DNA of 64,000 bases from DASYXT01 sp035934555 (GCA_035934555.1 DASYXT010000121.1:1-64000); one strand, 5' to 3'. Positions 1 through 9,741 are shown, counted from the stretch's first letter. Program-made: numbers and translations. The notes: a model not told the origin generated them from the sequence alone.

Positions 1-95
1 TGGTTTGAATCTTGGCGATTTGGTGGAGGATAGAATGCAATGGATTTTGAGTGTTCATGGCAGTGAGTATCTACTATCATAGATACTTTGTCACC

Positions 96-130
96 AAAAA
101 ATGCGCAGATCGTGGACTCTGCGATTTTTT
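96..130. terminator. Bidirectional intrinsic terminator
   Basis: A 6-bp stem (CGCAGA at 104-109, TCTGCG at 118-123) with an 8-nt loop is flanked by an A-run on the left and a T-run on the right. It could therefore work in either direction. It lies between the possible end of an upstream gene and the M61 peptidase promoter. Confidence 0.6.
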
Positions 131-186
131 GTCATGCGCCCCACCGACTTCTCCGTAATAGGTTCTTCCGGTTTTCTTCGTAATTG

Positions 187-215
187 TTGATTTCATTCAT
201 CGCGAACACTAATCT
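187..215 (+). promoter_or_regulatory. Sigma-70-like promoter of the M61 peptidase gene
   Basis: TTGATT at 187-192 and TAATCT at 210-215 are separated by 17 nt. The predicted transcription start would fall only a few bases before the ATG at 228, giving a very short leader. No strong Shine-Dalgarno sequence is present. Confidence 0.45.
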
Positions 216-227
216 TGTGTCTCGCCG

Positions 228-2129
228 ATGAAGAAGCTGTCACTGCCGCTCATTTGTCTGCTGGCGCCGCTGTTCGGTTACAGTCAAAACAGCGCGCCTG
301 AGGCTGAACCGATTCGGGACGATATTCCACCTGCGCGCGACGTTGCGCGGCCCGGCGTAATTTCGCTTTCGGTCGATGCTTCCGATGTCACTCGAGGTAT
401 TTTCCAGGTGAGCGAGACGATTCCCGTGCCCGGGGCCGGTCCGCTGGTCCTGCTGTACCCGAAATGGCTGCCGGGGCAGCATGCGCCCGCGGGCCCAATT
501 GCCGAACTGGCCGGGCTGAAGTTAAGCGCCGGCGGGGTTTCGCTGCCGTGGCGGCGTGATTCGGTCGATGTGTTCGCGTTCCATGTCGCGGTGCCCCAAG
601 GCGCGTCGAATGTCGAGGCACGCTTCCAGTTTCTCGCCCCGACCGACATTCGGCAGGGCCGCATTGTGACGACGCCGGACATGCTCAATCTGCAGTGGTC
701 ATCCGTGGCGCTTTACCCCGCGGGGTATTATGTTCGCCGCATCACGGTGGCGCCGTCGGTGAAGTATCCCGCGGGCTGGAAGGCAGCGACGGCGCTGGAG
801 GTTGCCTCACAGGAAGGCTCGACTGTCCGGTACCAGCCGGTGAGCTTTGACACGTTGGTGGACAGTCCGATCTTCGCCGGTGCCAATGTGCGTGTTGAAA
901 CTCTCGCCCCGGGGGTGCGTCTCAACATTGTCGCCGACCAGCCTGAGCAACTCGCGGCTACGGAAGAACAACTCCAGTTTCATCGAAACCTCGTCACGCA
1001 GGCGGTGAAACTGTTTGGCGCCCAACACTACGACCACTATGATTTTCTGCTCGCGCTGAGTGATCGCCAGGGGCCAATCGGGCTCGAGCACCACCGCAGT
1101 TCCGAGGACGGTGTCAGTGGCGGCTATTTCACCGAATGGAAGGACAACGTAGCGCGGCGCGATCTTCTGCCGCACGAATACACCCACAGTTGGAATGGCA
1201 AGTACCGCCGCCCGGCCGACCTCTGGACGCCCGACTACCGAACGCCAATGCAGGACAGTCTGCTGTGGGTTTACGAGGGGCAGACGGAATTCTGGGGTTG
1301 GGTCCTCGGCGCGCGTTCGGGACTGGTCTCGAAGCAGGACGCGCTCGGCTTCCTCGCCGGCATCGGCGCGCGCCTGGATACCGCGGCCGGACGCACGTGG
1401 CGTCCCCTGGAGGATACCACCGACGATCCGATCATCGCTCAGCGCCGGCCCAAAGGCTGGACGAGCTGGCAGCGCGCCGAGGATTACTACATGGAGGGCC
1501 TGCTCATCTGGCTGGATGCCGACAGCCTGCTGCGGGAACTTTCCGGCGGCGAGCGGTCGATGGACGACTTCGCCCGGGCGTTCTTTGGCGTGCATGACCG
1601 CGACTGGGGCGAACTGACCTATAAGTTCGAAGATGTTGTTCAAACGCTTAATAAAATCCAACCGCACGACTGGACAGGCTTCCTGCGGGCGCGCCTTGAC
1701 CATACAAGCGAGCACGCGCCGCTCGACGGGATACGCCGTGGGGGTTACCAGCTCATTTATACGAACACGCCGAGCGACTCGTTCAAATCCTATGAAAAGG
1801 CACGTAAGGTCACCGACTTGAGATATTCCGGCGGCTTTGTCCTTGGCAAGGAAGGTGAAATCAGTGAGGTCGTTTGGGACAGCCCCGCGTTCAACGCCGG
1901 GTTGACTGTGGGCAGCAAACTGATCGCGGTTGACGGCCGAGCGCTCGATACCGACCAGCTAAAGAAGGCGATTAAAGCCAAAAAATCACCACTGACGTTG
2001 CTCGTGAGGACGGGCGATATCTTTCGCACTGTCGAACTCGATTACGCTGGCGGTTTGCGTTATCCCGTGTTGGAAAAAACCAACACCGGTCCAAGCAGCC
2101 TCGACGCGCTGCTCGCGCCCAAGCCGTAA
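228..2129 (+). CDS. Secreted M61 family (glycyl aminopeptidase-like) metallopeptidase with PDZ domain
   Basis: This is a predicted exported zinc metallopeptidase of 633 residues. Residues 1-20 form a signal peptide ending in FGYSQ. An N-terminal beta domain is followed by the thermolysin-like catalytic domain. The zinc motif HEYTH sits at residues 316-320 and the downstream YEGQTE supplies the likely third ligand, Glu350. A PDZ domain occupies about residues 535-605, the usual M61 order. The family cleaves N-terminal residues, often Gly or Ala, from peptides; the substrate here is unknown. The ATG at 228 directly precedes the signal peptide. It stands alone, since the next gene is convergent. 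Confidence 0.92.
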   Translation: MKKLSLPLICLLAPLFGYSQNSAPEAEPIRDDIPPARDVARPGVISLSVDASDVTRGIFQVSETIPVPGAGPLVLLYPKWLPGQHAPAGPIAELAGLKLSAGGVSLPWRRDSVDVFAFHVAVPQGASNVEARFQFLAPTDIRQGRIVTTPDMLNLQWSSVALYPAGYYVRRITVAPSVKYPAGWKAATALEVASQEGSTVRYQPVSFDTLVDSPIFAGANVRVETLAPGVRLNIVADQPEQLAATEEQLQFHRNLVTQAVKLFGAQHYDHYDFLLALSDRQGPIGLEHHRSSEDGVSGGYFTEWKDNVARRDLLPHEYTHSWNGKYRRPADLWTPDYRTPMQDSLLWVYEGQTEFWGWVLGARSGLVSKQDALGFLAGIGARLDTAAGRTWRPLEDTTDDPIIAQRRPKGWTSWQRAEDYYMEGLLIWLDADSLLRELSGGERSMDDFARAFFGVHDRDWGELTYKFEDVVQTLNKIQPHDWTGFLRARLDHTSEHAPLDGIRRGGYQLIYTNTPSDSFKSYEKARKVTDLRYSGGFVLGKEGEISEVVWDSPAFNAGLTVGSKLIAVDGRALDTDQLKKAIKAKKSPLTLLVRTGDIFRTVELDYAGGLRYPVLEKTNTGPSSLDALLAPKP

Positions 2130-2394
2130 CAGAGTCATTTCATAAATCGGGCGTTTCTGAATGCATCGAAACCTCGGACGGTGAGATCTTCAAGACGTAC
2201 CCTCGCTTCCACAGAGCTCTCACGAGTTCACTCTTTCAGGGAAGAGGTGCCTCTGCAAAGCAGCGACGCCCTTCGTAAGACTGCGTCCAGAGCCGCCGTC
2301 CCTATCATCGCAAGAGAGGTTACTTCGCACCGGGCTGGGTTTCGGCTTGCTTGCACTCGGCCAGAAGCCGGCGATAAGTCACCCGGGCATGATC

Positions 2395-4668
2395 TTAGGC
2401 CCGCCGAGCATCCTCGAGTTCGTCGGGTTTGATGAAGCGCTCCTTTTGTGACCAGCATCGGTCCACGCCCGCCAGGCACCATTCCGCGCTGCGGATCGAC
2501 GCGCGGATTGGCTTGCCCCCAACCAGCACGAAAATCGGGTTGGTGTGCGAAGAAGGCAGGATTCGCACTGCGACCCAACTGCTTTTCTCGATTCGAAAAT
2601 CAAAGGAAACCTCCCGGAGGGTTCCGTCGGCCAGAATTTCCTGCCGGGCCACCGGAGAGCCGTTGACCACCAACTCGACGGGAACTTTGCGCGTTTGACC
2701 AATGCGCGCCCGCTCCAAATCCCAGTAAGGTTGTTCGTTGTAAGGTCTCTTGGCCAGCTCCGGATTTGCGGTTTGATTCAAGTAGGCGGCGACCTGGACG
2801 GTGGCCCGAAGGGTGGCCGGTTCCGCAATACGCAGCTCACTGTCTTGTTCGCCCATCTTTGTTCCGTCGATCTGGAAATGGAGCAAATGACTGTGTCCAT
2901 CGCCAACGTAATTGGCCCCTTGCCGGATGCCTTCGCACCAGGCGTGGTAGGTGAGCCGGCCGTCCAGCTTCACATACGAACGCCCCAGGCCAACCCGCTC
3001 GCCGTAAATGCAAGGGAAATCCGTTTCGCCGCTGACTCGTGTCCGAAAGCCCACATTCAGCGTGTGATACCACATGTTCAGTTCCCACACATACGGAGTA
3101 TCGACCAGGGACATGAAGTCCACGGCCGAGACCAACCGGCCATCGGGGCCGGGCACCTGGTGCGTCACATCCACAATGTATTCGTTCGCGCCGATGCCAT
3201 TGTAAGGGGGAACCACATAGTTCGGCAGGTCGGCGGTTTGCACCTCCAAACCCCAGCCGGAGTGCGCCGGACCACATACCGCCCCCTGCGCCTTGGCCCA
3301 GCGCAGCGTGTTGAGACCCAGCGTTGGCCAGTGCCGGTCGGAATTGCCGCCGGGGTAAATCTCCTGCTTGAGTTGCAGCAGCACAAGGTGGCCCGATTGG
3401 TGCGAGCCGAAACCGGAGACCTCGATGTCGTAGTGCAGCAGGTAGGGATATCGGGAAACGCGGTCATCCTGACCCGTGAAGAACTGTTTCTGAAAATCAA
3501 AGCAAGGCCCCCAGGTCAAATTGCACCCGACCTTGAGGTCTTCACCCTGGCAATGGCGGTACATATCGGCAGCGAGCACGCCTTCGGTGGGCACGGTGTA
3601 GTGCGCGCAGCCGGCCGCATGAATATGATGGTCGCCCGACCACCACCCGAGCTTGGAGGGGTCGATCCAACGTTCCAGCTTGAACGTGGCGGTCTGGCGC
3701 CGGCCGGCGACGCTCAGCTCTTCGTGGCTGGTCAGATACTCCGGTCCGCGGGTGTACTCGACCTGGTACTGGCCTTCCGGCAGGGGAATGGTTTCGCCAT
3801 CGGCGCGGTAGATCTGAGGTTGAAAGGCGAAATCAGGCGCGAGCCGTTTGGCCTGGGACGGATACACCCGTTGCTGCAAATCGCGAATGATAAACATGGC
3901 GGTGGTGGGCTGCCCGGTTTCATCGAGCACATGCAAGGAGAGTTCAGTCGCGGGCGCGCAGCGAAACAGAATATCGACATCGCTGCGGAGCCCAAGTTCC
4001 TGGGTTCCCTGGCCCACATCGAAAACGAGTTTTGCTTCCCGTTTCCCGGGGTCCCGGCTGTACAAGGAGAGGATTCGGTACTCCAAAGGGAGCCCGCTGA
4101 GCTCTTTGTTCAGGGGTTGCTTGTCGTAGGTTTCCAGGTCCAACCACAGGTCCGCCGCCGAACTGCGGGCCGTTCCTCGCTTGCGGTAGTAATCGTCCGA
4201 GGCGGTCTTCGTGGCGGGGGAATCATGAACTGACTGAGCATTGGGACTTACCACACGCAGCGGGGCGGTTGCGCCCGCCTGGTTATACACCTTGACCAGG
4301 AAAGTCCGCCACCCAGCTTCGACCAACTCAGGCGCCGCGTGGCCTTGGACAACCTTGACCCGCATTTCGGGATTGATAGTCACCTCGGCCAGGCAGTGCG
4401 CATCGAGAACTTGCTGTATCCCGTCTGCCGCATCCTGGGCGCTCGCACTGGCGATGACCCGGTCCAGGGATTCCCGTTCATTTGCGGATAATGGCGCACC
4501 CAAATAGCTCAAGGCTTCCGTCAAGCGTCTCACCTGGGCGGCCAACGGCTGAATCTCGCTCGGCGCTGGCAGCCCCGGTTCCTCAGCGGCTCGCCCGCAG
4601 ACCACCAGCAACGCGAGCAATGCCGCGAGCGATACGCCCCGGAGGAGGTTCCGGTCGGAACGCCTCAT
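2395..4668 (-). CDS. Exported CehA/McbA family metallohydrolase-like protein
   Basis: The 757-residue product starts with a signal peptide (hydrophobic stretch about residues 10-28). About 310 residues follow that look like a beta-sandwich and substrate-binding region. A PHP/CehA-McbA-type metallohydrolase domain begins with GDHHIH at residues 345-350, a His-rich metal-binding motif. Later histidines, for example in GDGHSHLLHF, could complete the site. Characterised members hydrolyse carbamates such as carbaryl, but most relatives in Verrucomicrobiota and Planctomycetota are uncharacterised exported proteins, so no substrate is assigned. The gene is monocistronic and convergent with the M61 peptidase. 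Confidence 0.8.
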   Translation of the reverse strand: MRRSDRNLLRGVSLAALLALLVVCGRAAEEPGLPAPSEIQPLAAQVRRLTEALSYLGAPLSANERESLDRVIASASAQDAADGIQQVLDAHCLAEVTINPEMRVKVVQGHAAPELVEAGWRTFLVKVYNQAGATAPLRVVSPNAQSVHDSPATKTASDDYYRKRGTARSSAADLWLDLETYDKQPLNKELSGLPLEYRILSLYSRDPGKREAKLVFDVGQGTQELGLRSDVDILFRCAPATELSLHVLDETGQPTTAMFIIRDLQQRVYPSQAKRLAPDFAFQPQIYRADGETIPLPEGQYQVEYTRGPEYLTSHEELSVAGRRQTATFKLERWIDPSKLGWWSGDHHIHAAGCAHYTVPTEGVLAADMYRHCQGEDLKVGCNLTWGPCFDFQKQFFTGQDDRVSRYPYLLHYDIEVSGFGSHQSGHLVLLQLKQEIYPGGNSDRHWPTLGLNTLRWAKAQGAVCGPAHSGWGLEVQTADLPNYVVPPYNGIGANEYIVDVTHQVPGPDGRLVSAVDFMSLVDTPYVWELNMWYHTLNVGFRTRVSGETDFPCIYGERVGLGRSYVKLDGRLTYHAWCEGIRQGANYVGDGHSHLLHFQIDGTKMGEQDSELRIAEPATLRATVQVAAYLNQTANPELAKRPYNEQPYWDLERARIGQTRKVPVELVVNGSPVARQEILADGTLREVSFDFRIEKSSWVAVRILPSSHTNPIFVLVGGKPIRASIRSAEWCLAGVDRCWSQKERFIKPDELEDARRA

Positions 4669-4857
4669 AGGATTTCCTTTCGAGCGGCCCGTTGCGCAGG
4701 TTCCGCTGAAGGATAATTCGGTTCGGCCAACCCGGCGCCGGCGATTGAGTGCGAACGCAAGTAATTCAAATGGATAATATCAGAATCGCTGCCACTCTTT
4801 ATCTGCCGTGTCAAACAGCAAATTTCCGGTGAACAAGAATGGGGCGGGATTTTAGAA

Positions 4858-4918
4858 TGTTGCTGCGGAGTAAAGTCTGACTAAAGTCCGCGGTCCGGCC
4901 GCCTTCACTGAGGCGGCC
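4858..4918. repeat. Family A palindromic repeat and adjacent hairpin
   Basis: TTGCTGCGGAG...AAAGTCCGCGGTCC matches the family A intergenic repeat (consensus core GGAGCGCGGACTTTAGTCC followed by GCAGCA). Next to it, GGCCGCC (4897-4903) can pair with GGCGGCC (4912-4918) around the kinase stop codon. This could act as a weak terminator but lacks a T-run. Confidence 0.55.
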
Positions 4919-6980
4919 CCGAATCCGAGGCTTTATCGGTGGTTTCGATCAGTGCCTTGGCCTCCCAAAGCAACGCTTCGCTGAACATCGCTTCATTCCA
5001 TCCCGGGCCGAACTCCCTATTCTTGCCCTTTACCGGTTTGTCCGCGGGAGAGGGTGCACAGCGCCTCAGAGCCGCACGTGCCTCGGCGATCCGGTCCAGT
5101 CGCCACAGGGACATGGCCGAGACCAGGCATGCTTGGGCATTCAGATTTGGGTTCGCTTGTGGACCGGAGGGCATGTTCTGCACAAAGCCAAGCGCCTTGT
5201 CATATTCGCGGAGACGATACGCGAAAAGCCCGCGAGTGACTCGAAAAGCCTGCTGGGTAAATAGCCTCTTTGCGGCGGTGGTCTCCATTGTTTTGTCGAG
5301 CCGCTCAACGCTGTCCCAATCGGCCTCGCCGATTGGTTCCAAAAGGCACGCCTTAAGCAACCGTTGCGCGGTCACCGGGCCGTGCAGAGTGGGAAATTGC
5401 TCGAGCATGCGATGGCGAAGCTGCCGGTAGCTTTCAAGCTCGCCCGCCTGGACCAGCAACGGCGCTAAAAACAGATACCCAGTCGGTTCGGATGGCTCGA
5501 GCTCGATCATGCGGGAAAAGTTTGTGCTGGCCCGCGGCCAGTCTCCCGCTCGTGCGCGAGCCATTGCCAGGTTGTTAAGGAACGGGATCGTTGCTGGATC
5601 GGGAAGCTGATAGAGCAGTTGCTCCGCTTCGTCGTAATGGCCCTCGCTTATCAGACGGCCCCCCGCGGAAAGCTTATCGGCCAGGTGCGCGCGGTCTTGC
5701 AACCGCGCCTGAACGGCCAGCGCGTCCTCGGCTTGTCTGCGCAATCGCGCTTGCTCGAGCTCGGCAGCCATGGCTCGCTGCCGCGCCTCCCGTTCTCCGA
5801 GGTACAGGTGGAGTGACAGCCCCAGCCCAGCTACCAGTGCCAGACACACCGCCCCCACGCCGGCCACCAGAGCCCGGTTCCGACGGATGAGTTTCTGGAG
5901 CCGATACGTGCTGCTGGGCGGGCGGGCCAGGACCGGTTCATCATTGAGATAGCGGAGGACATCCATCGCCAGGCCGTTAGCCGTTTCGTAGCGTCGCGTG
6001 CGATCCTTCTCAAGGGTCTTCATCACGATCCAATCGAGATCGCCGCGGACCAGGTGGATCAGTTTGGGGGGATCGGTCTGCCGTCGCGAAGCTGCAGTGC
6101 TGAGGTCCTGAATCACCATGGCGCGCAAGCGCGTTGAGGGACGCTCCGGCTCCTTCTCGCGAATCGTTTGGCGAAGTTTGTCCAGACCGCAAGCCAGCAG
6201 TGCCTGTGTATCAAAGGGCGTCTTGCCAGTGAGCAACTCATATAGCAGGACGCCCAACGCGTAAATATCGCTGCGCGTGTCGATATCCAACCCGCTCAAC
6301 TCCGCCTGCTCGGGGCTCATATAAGCAGGCGTGCCGACAAATTGTTCGTACGCGGTAAACAAGGTCTGATCGACCAATCGCCCTTGGGTGGCCTTGGCGA
6401 TGCCAAAATCAATCACTTTCGGCACCGGAACGCCATCGTGCATTGTCACCAGAATGTTGGAGGGCTTAATGTCGCGATGGATGATCCCCTTTTGATGCGC
6501 GTGCTGAATCGCCTGGCACACCTGGATAAAGAGCTTCAACCGTTCTTCGGTCGAAAGCTTATTTTGATCGCAGTAGTCGGTCAGCTTAACGCCGCGAACC
6601 AGTTCCATCACGAAGAACGGGCGGCCCGTGTCGCTGGCCCCGGCATCCAGCACCCGGGCAATATTCGGATGGTCCATCAGCGCCAGTGCCTGCCGTTCGG
6701 CCTCGAACCGAGCCATCACGCTCTTGGTATCCATCCCCAGCTTGATCACCTTTAGGGCTACCCGGCGGCGGACCGGCTGCTCTTGCTCCGCCATATAGAC
6801 CACCCCGCATCCCCCTTCACCGATCACCTGAAGCAATTTGTAGCGGCCCAGCCAATCCCCCGGCCGCTCCGTCACCGGCACGGTCAGAGCGAGCGTATCT
6901 TTTGCTGATGATGGCGCAGCCGTGTCCGCGATGGTGAGCGCCGTGGCGTCCGGCGTTTCTGGTTGTTCGGCTCTATCCAT
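4905..6980 (-). CDS. Membrane Ser/Thr protein kinase with C-terminal TPR-like region
   Basis: This 691-residue Hanks-type kinase has the glycine loop at residues 53-61 (IGEGGCGVV), catalytic Lys77 (VALKVIK), HRD at 168-170 (HRDIKPSN) and DFG at 191-193. GTPAYMSPEQ marks the activation segment. The kinase domain ends near residue 350 and one transmembrane helix spans about 370-393. The C-terminal 300 residues are alpha-helical with TPR-like repeats, such as ATIPFLNNLAMARARAGDWP, probably extracytoplasmic and sensing or scaffolding. All catalytic residues are intact. This architecture is common in Verrucomicrobiota and Planctomycetota. Its target is unknown and no phosphatase gene is adjacent. 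Confidence 0.93.
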   Translation of the reverse strand: MDRAEQPETPDATALTIADTAAPSSAKDTLALTVPVTERPGDWLGRYKLLQVIGEGGCGVVYMAEQEQPVRRRVALKVIKLGMDTKSVMARFEAERQALALMDHPNIARVLDAGASDTGRPFFVMELVRGVKLTDYCDQNKLSTEERLKLFIQVCQAIQHAHQKGIIHRDIKPSNILVTMHDGVPVPKVIDFGIAKATQGRLVDQTLFTAYEQFVGTPAYMSPEQAELSGLDIDTRSDIYALGVLLYELLTGKTPFDTQALLACGLDKLRQTIREKEPERPSTRLRAMVIQDLSTAASRRQTDPPKLIHLVRGDLDWIVMKTLEKDRTRRYETANGLAMDVLRYLNDEPVLARPPSSTYRLQKLIRRNRALVAGVGAVCLALVAGLGLSLHLYLGEREARQRAMAAELEQARLRRQAEDALAVQARLQDRAHLADKLSAGGRLISEGHYDEAEQLLYQLPDPATIPFLNNLAMARARAGDWPRASTNFSRMIELEPSEPTGYLFLAPLLVQAGELESYRQLRHRMLEQFPTLHGPVTAQRLLKACLLEPIGEADWDSVERLDKTMETTAAKRLFTQQAFRVTRGLFAYRLREYDKALGFVQNMPSGPQANPNLNAQACLVSAMSLWRLDRIAEARAALRRCAPSPADKPVKGKNREFGPGWNEAMFSEALLWEAKALIETTDKASDSGPPQ

Positions 6981-7338
6981 AGCCCTGTTCGAGCAAATTA
7001 CCTTCAGTCGGAGCGGTTCAAGTGCGGGTGACGATGTGGAAGTGAAAACTTCAATTCGGACATAGGCTTGGTTGTGAGAGAGAATCGCATGAAATCAGCC
7101 TCGTCGCAATCTCCATTGCTGCAATACGGGGCCCCGGCAGGGCCTTCCAAGCTCCCCAGGTCGGAGGCAACACGCATTGCGCCTCGGTGCGCCGCGTTTT
7201 CCGTTTAGCCTTTAGCGATTCTCTCCGCTCGGCGGGTATTAACCCATTGTGTGATCGTGCTGGATAGCGGATTTTCCGCGCGTCCAGATCGTGTTGTTTA
7301 CGGCAATAACCATGCAGCTCAAGCATTGGGAGGTGGGC
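6981..7338. other. Divergent intergenic region with no recognised element
   Basis: This 358-bp gap separates the kinase gene (minus) from the frameshifted secreted protein (plus). I see no RNA gene, repeat or convincing promoter in it. The only clear signal is a strong Shine-Dalgarno (GGGAGGTGGG at 7328-7337) just before the ATG at 7339. Confidence 0.5.
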
Positions 7339-8142
7339 ATGAAAAGATACTGCGGGCGGTTGGTAACTGGTTTCTGGATAACCTCGACCTGGGGCTTGAG
7401 TATGTTGGCGCTTGGGTTGTCGGCGCCGGCCCAATTGGTCAATGATTGGACGAACCCCGTCAGCGCGCGCTGGGAGTCTCCTTCCTGGTCGCTGGGCGTT
7501 TTGCCGGCCTCGGACCAGACGGTCAACATCACCAATGCCGGATACAAAGCCGTCAATATCGACAGCGCCACTTTCTCGGGCTACCCGGACTCTTTGACGG
7601 TCAGCAACCTGACGGTGTTGGCGCCGACCAACGGCCTGAGCACGCTTCTGCTGAATTATGCCGGAACGGAAGCGCCGCTGAGGGTGCTCAATGGCTGCGC
7701 CCTTGGCACCAATGGCACATTGGACAACGTGGAGAGCAGCTTTGAAATGGATGGCACCAACGGCGGCGAGTTGCTGGTGGACGGAGGAAGCTTCATCCAG
7801 GACGGCGGGCTGACACTGGTGAATGCGGCGGTATTCGTACCCAATGGCAACTTCGATGCGACCAATAATGCCAACCTGACTTTGGGCCAACTAACAGTCG
7901 GGTCGGGCACCGGCTCTACCGACCCGTACAACCCGGACGCGGTTTTCACCCAGGACGATGGCAGCATCGCCGCACAGAGTATTGATATTGAGCAGGGGGG
8001 AACCTATCACCTCGTCTCGGGCCTGCTTTACGGGATTAACGGGACCACGTGCACCGGATGTCCATTCGTTCAGTATGGCGGCACAAATTACGGGAATATT
8101 ACCACTCTATCTGCGAGGGTCTCTACCTGCGTGGCGCGTTGA
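7339..8142 (+). CDS. Secreted beta-rich protein, 5' part of a frameshifted gene
   Basis: The start at 7339 is chosen because GGGAGGTGGG lies just upstream and the product then begins with a clean signal peptide (MKRYCGRL to LSAPAQ). The mature part is rich in Asn, Thr and Gly and resembles the repetitive beta-helix segments of Verrucomicrobiota autotransporter-like proteins (NLTVLAPTNGLSTLLLNYAG). The frame runs out at 8142, while the next frame down continues a plausible protein to 8705. Together they would make an exported protein of about 455 residues. Function is unknown. Confidence 0.6.
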   Translation: MKRYCGRLVTGFWITSTWGLSMLALGLSAPAQLVNDWTNPVSARWESPSWSLGVLPASDQTVNITNAGYKAVNIDSATFSGYPDSLTVSNLTVLAPTNGLSTLLLNYAGTEAPLRVLNGCALGTNGTLDNVESSFEMDGTNGGELLVDGGSFIQDGGLTLVNAAVFVPNGNFDATNNANLTLGQLTVGSGTGSTDPYNPDAVFTQDDGSIAAQSIDIEQGGTYHLVSGLLYGINGTTCTGCPFVQYGGTNYGNITTLSARVSTCVAR

Positions 8143-8705
8143 CGATGTCAGTTTATTTCAATGGGCGGTATTTCGACCCGCCGGCTACTTTCACCAACAC
8201 CGGCGTGCTCGATCTCGGCGGGACGATCAGCACCGAGTTGCCCGAGGCTGAGGCCGGCCAGGTGGAGCTTGCCACCAATTCTACGATTGCCTTTTCTTCC
8301 GAATTCCCGGCTGTCCTTCGCTTCGACAATAGTTCGGGTCTGGCGTGGACAGCCGGTGCGCTGTTGGTGATTACCAACTGGAGCAGTTCCGACCATGTGT
8401 TCGCCGGCAACGATGCATCCGGTTTGAGCGAGTCCCAGTTGCAGCAGGTCGTGTTCGCCAACCCGAACGGGTTTGCGCCCGGAAACTATGCCGCGCAAAT
8501 CCTCTCGACGGGCGAAATTGTCCCTGGCCAAAGCCCAACGCTTGCCATGGAGCGGATACCCAATGGCCTGGTGCTGACCTGGCCTGGCGATTACCAACTC
8601 ACTTCTGCCACCAATGTCGCCGGGCCCTACCTGCCGGTTTCCGGCGCGTCGAGCCCATGGACGAACTCCATCAGCGCGCCGCAGCAATTCTTTATGCTTC
8701 AGTGA
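8049..8705 (+). CDS. Secreted beta-rich protein, 3' part of a frameshifted gene
   Basis: This frame is open from 8049, but protein-like sequence begins only near 8110 (GLYLRGALTMSVYFNG), where the upstream frame turns unnatural. A single missing base around 8100-8120 would join the two halves. The C-terminus (NGLVLTWPGDYQLTSATN to APQQFFMLQ) matches in style the tails of three other secreted proteins in the window and looks like a shared C-terminal module. There is no signal peptide on this part, so it is unlikely to function alone. The cause could be a real mutation or an assembly error. Confidence 0.55.
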   Translation: MHRMSIRSVWRHKLREYYHSICEGLYLRGALTMSVYFNGRYFDPPATFTNTGVLDLGGTISTELPEAEAGQVELATNSTIAFSSEFPAVLRFDNSSGLAWTAGALLVITNWSSSDHVFAGNDASGLSESQLQQVVFANPNGFAPGNYAAQILSTGEIVPGQSPTLAMERIPNGLVLTWPGDYQLTSATNVAGPYLPVSGASSPWTNSISAPQQFFMLQ

Positions 8706-8775
8706 GCCGCAGGCCGAACGTTCCTCCTGTTCCGGCCTGAGGCTGCACGCGCGCATCTTATCTATACAAGACAAT

Positions 8776-9564
8776 TCAGGTTTGGGGCAGCAGTTCGGAG
8801 ACGCGTTCGATTCGCGCGGCGCGTCCTGTGAAATCATCGATCTCGACGACCGCCCCCTGGAGGGTGACGCGGCCGCGGGCGACCTCGAATTTTTGCGGCA
8901 TGTTGGTCAGGAACCGCTGCACGATCGGCTCAATTTCGCGGCCAATGACACTCTGGTGCGGGCCGGTAAAGCCGGCATCGCACAGGAACGCTGTGCCGCC
9001 GGGGAAAATCTGTTCATCGGCGGTTTGCACGTGCGTGTGAGTGCCGATGAGGGCGCTAATGCGGCCATCGAGCATGCGTGCAAGGGCGATCTTTTCAGAC
9101 GTGGCTTCGGCGTGGAAATCGACGAACAACAACGACGTTTCTTTGCGCAGGGCGGTGACCTCGCGTTCGGCGGCGTGGAACGGGTTTTCCAGCGCGGCCA
9201 TGAAAGTGCGGCCTTGGAGGTTAAGGATGCCGACGGCTTTGCCTCGAGGAGTCTGCCAGAGCAGGCTGCCCTGTCCGGGCGTGCCGGCCGGGTAGTTGGA
9301 CGGGCGCAGGAACCGGCGTTCTTTGGTGAGCAGTTCCACCACCTCTTTCTGGTCCCACAGGTGGTCGCCGGTGGTGATGACATCGACGCCCGCGGCGAAA
9401 ATTTCCTCAGCGGTCCTGGGGGTAATGCCCGAGCCGCCGGCGGCGTTCTCGCCATTGGCAATGACGAGGTCCAGGTCATGGCGTTGCCGCAATTTGGGGA
9501 GCAGTTCCTTGACTGCGCGCCGGCCCGGATGGCCGACAATGTCGCCGATGAACAGCAGTTTCAC
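8776..9564 (-). CDS. ymdB: YmdB-type metallophosphoesterase (TIGR00282 family)
   Basis: This is a cytoplasmic calcineurin-like phosphoesterase of 262 residues, the usual family length. It starts with MKLLFIGDIVGHPGR, carrying the first metal-binding Asp. NGENAAGGSGIT, TTGDHLWDQKE and GTHTHVQTAD supply the other metal ligands. Bacillus YmdB hydrolyses 2',3'- and 3',5'-cyclic nucleotides and affects biofilm and motility decisions; the role here is inferred only from the family. The gene is convergent with the preceding frameshifted gene, 70 bp away. Confidence 0.9.
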   Translation of the reverse strand: MKLLFIGDIVGHPGRRAVKELLPKLRQRHDLDLVIANGENAAGGSGITPRTAEEIFAAGVDVITTGDHLWDQKEVVELLTKERRFLRPSNYPAGTPGQGSLLWQTPRGKAVGILNLQGRTFMAALENPFHAAEREVTALRKETSLLFVDFHAEATSEKIALARMLDGRISALIGTHTHVQTADEQIFPGGTAFLCDAGFTGPHQSVIGREIEPIVQRFLTNMPQKFEVARGRVTLQGAVVEIDDFTGRAARIERVSELLPQT

Positions 9565-9638
9565 CGGCTCACCTTAGTATTTGCTGAGAGGGAAAGGAAA
9601 GCGGAAAGGCAGGAGGCGCGAATGAGTTTAGCGTAACG

Positions 9639-9741
9639 CGGGCGTCCTTGCCTGCGAGTTCTGGCAGCGTCCCGCCGCCGGGGCCGCCAGCACGCACCGA
9701 GACGGTGCTCCAACTCGCAGACGAGGGCGCCTGCGGTACCG
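9639..9741. repeat. Imperfect palindrome between ymdB and treS
   Basis: A left arm GCGTCCTTGCCTGCGAGTT (from 9641) and a right arm AACTCGCAGACGAGGGCGC (near 9712-9730) form an imperfect inverted repeat of about 100 bp. It is a single copy in this window. It resembles the compact intergenic palindromes found elsewhere here, but its sequence is different. Confidence 0.45.

Larger units (their letters stand above)
1..227. other. Window edge and leader of the M61 peptidase gene
   Basis: No complete gene is visible here. One plus frame is open from the window edge to a TAG near position 82, which could be the last 26 codons of an upstream gene, but nothing in it is recognisable. A terminator-like hairpin follows at 96-130 and a promoter-like pair at 187-215. 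The order fits the end of one transcription unit and the start of the next. Confidence 0.4.

Noticed and set aside
2545..4233. 562-codon open frame antisense to the CehA/McbA-like gene
   Set aside because: No start context, signal or domain. The sense protein has a signal peptide and metal-binding motif.
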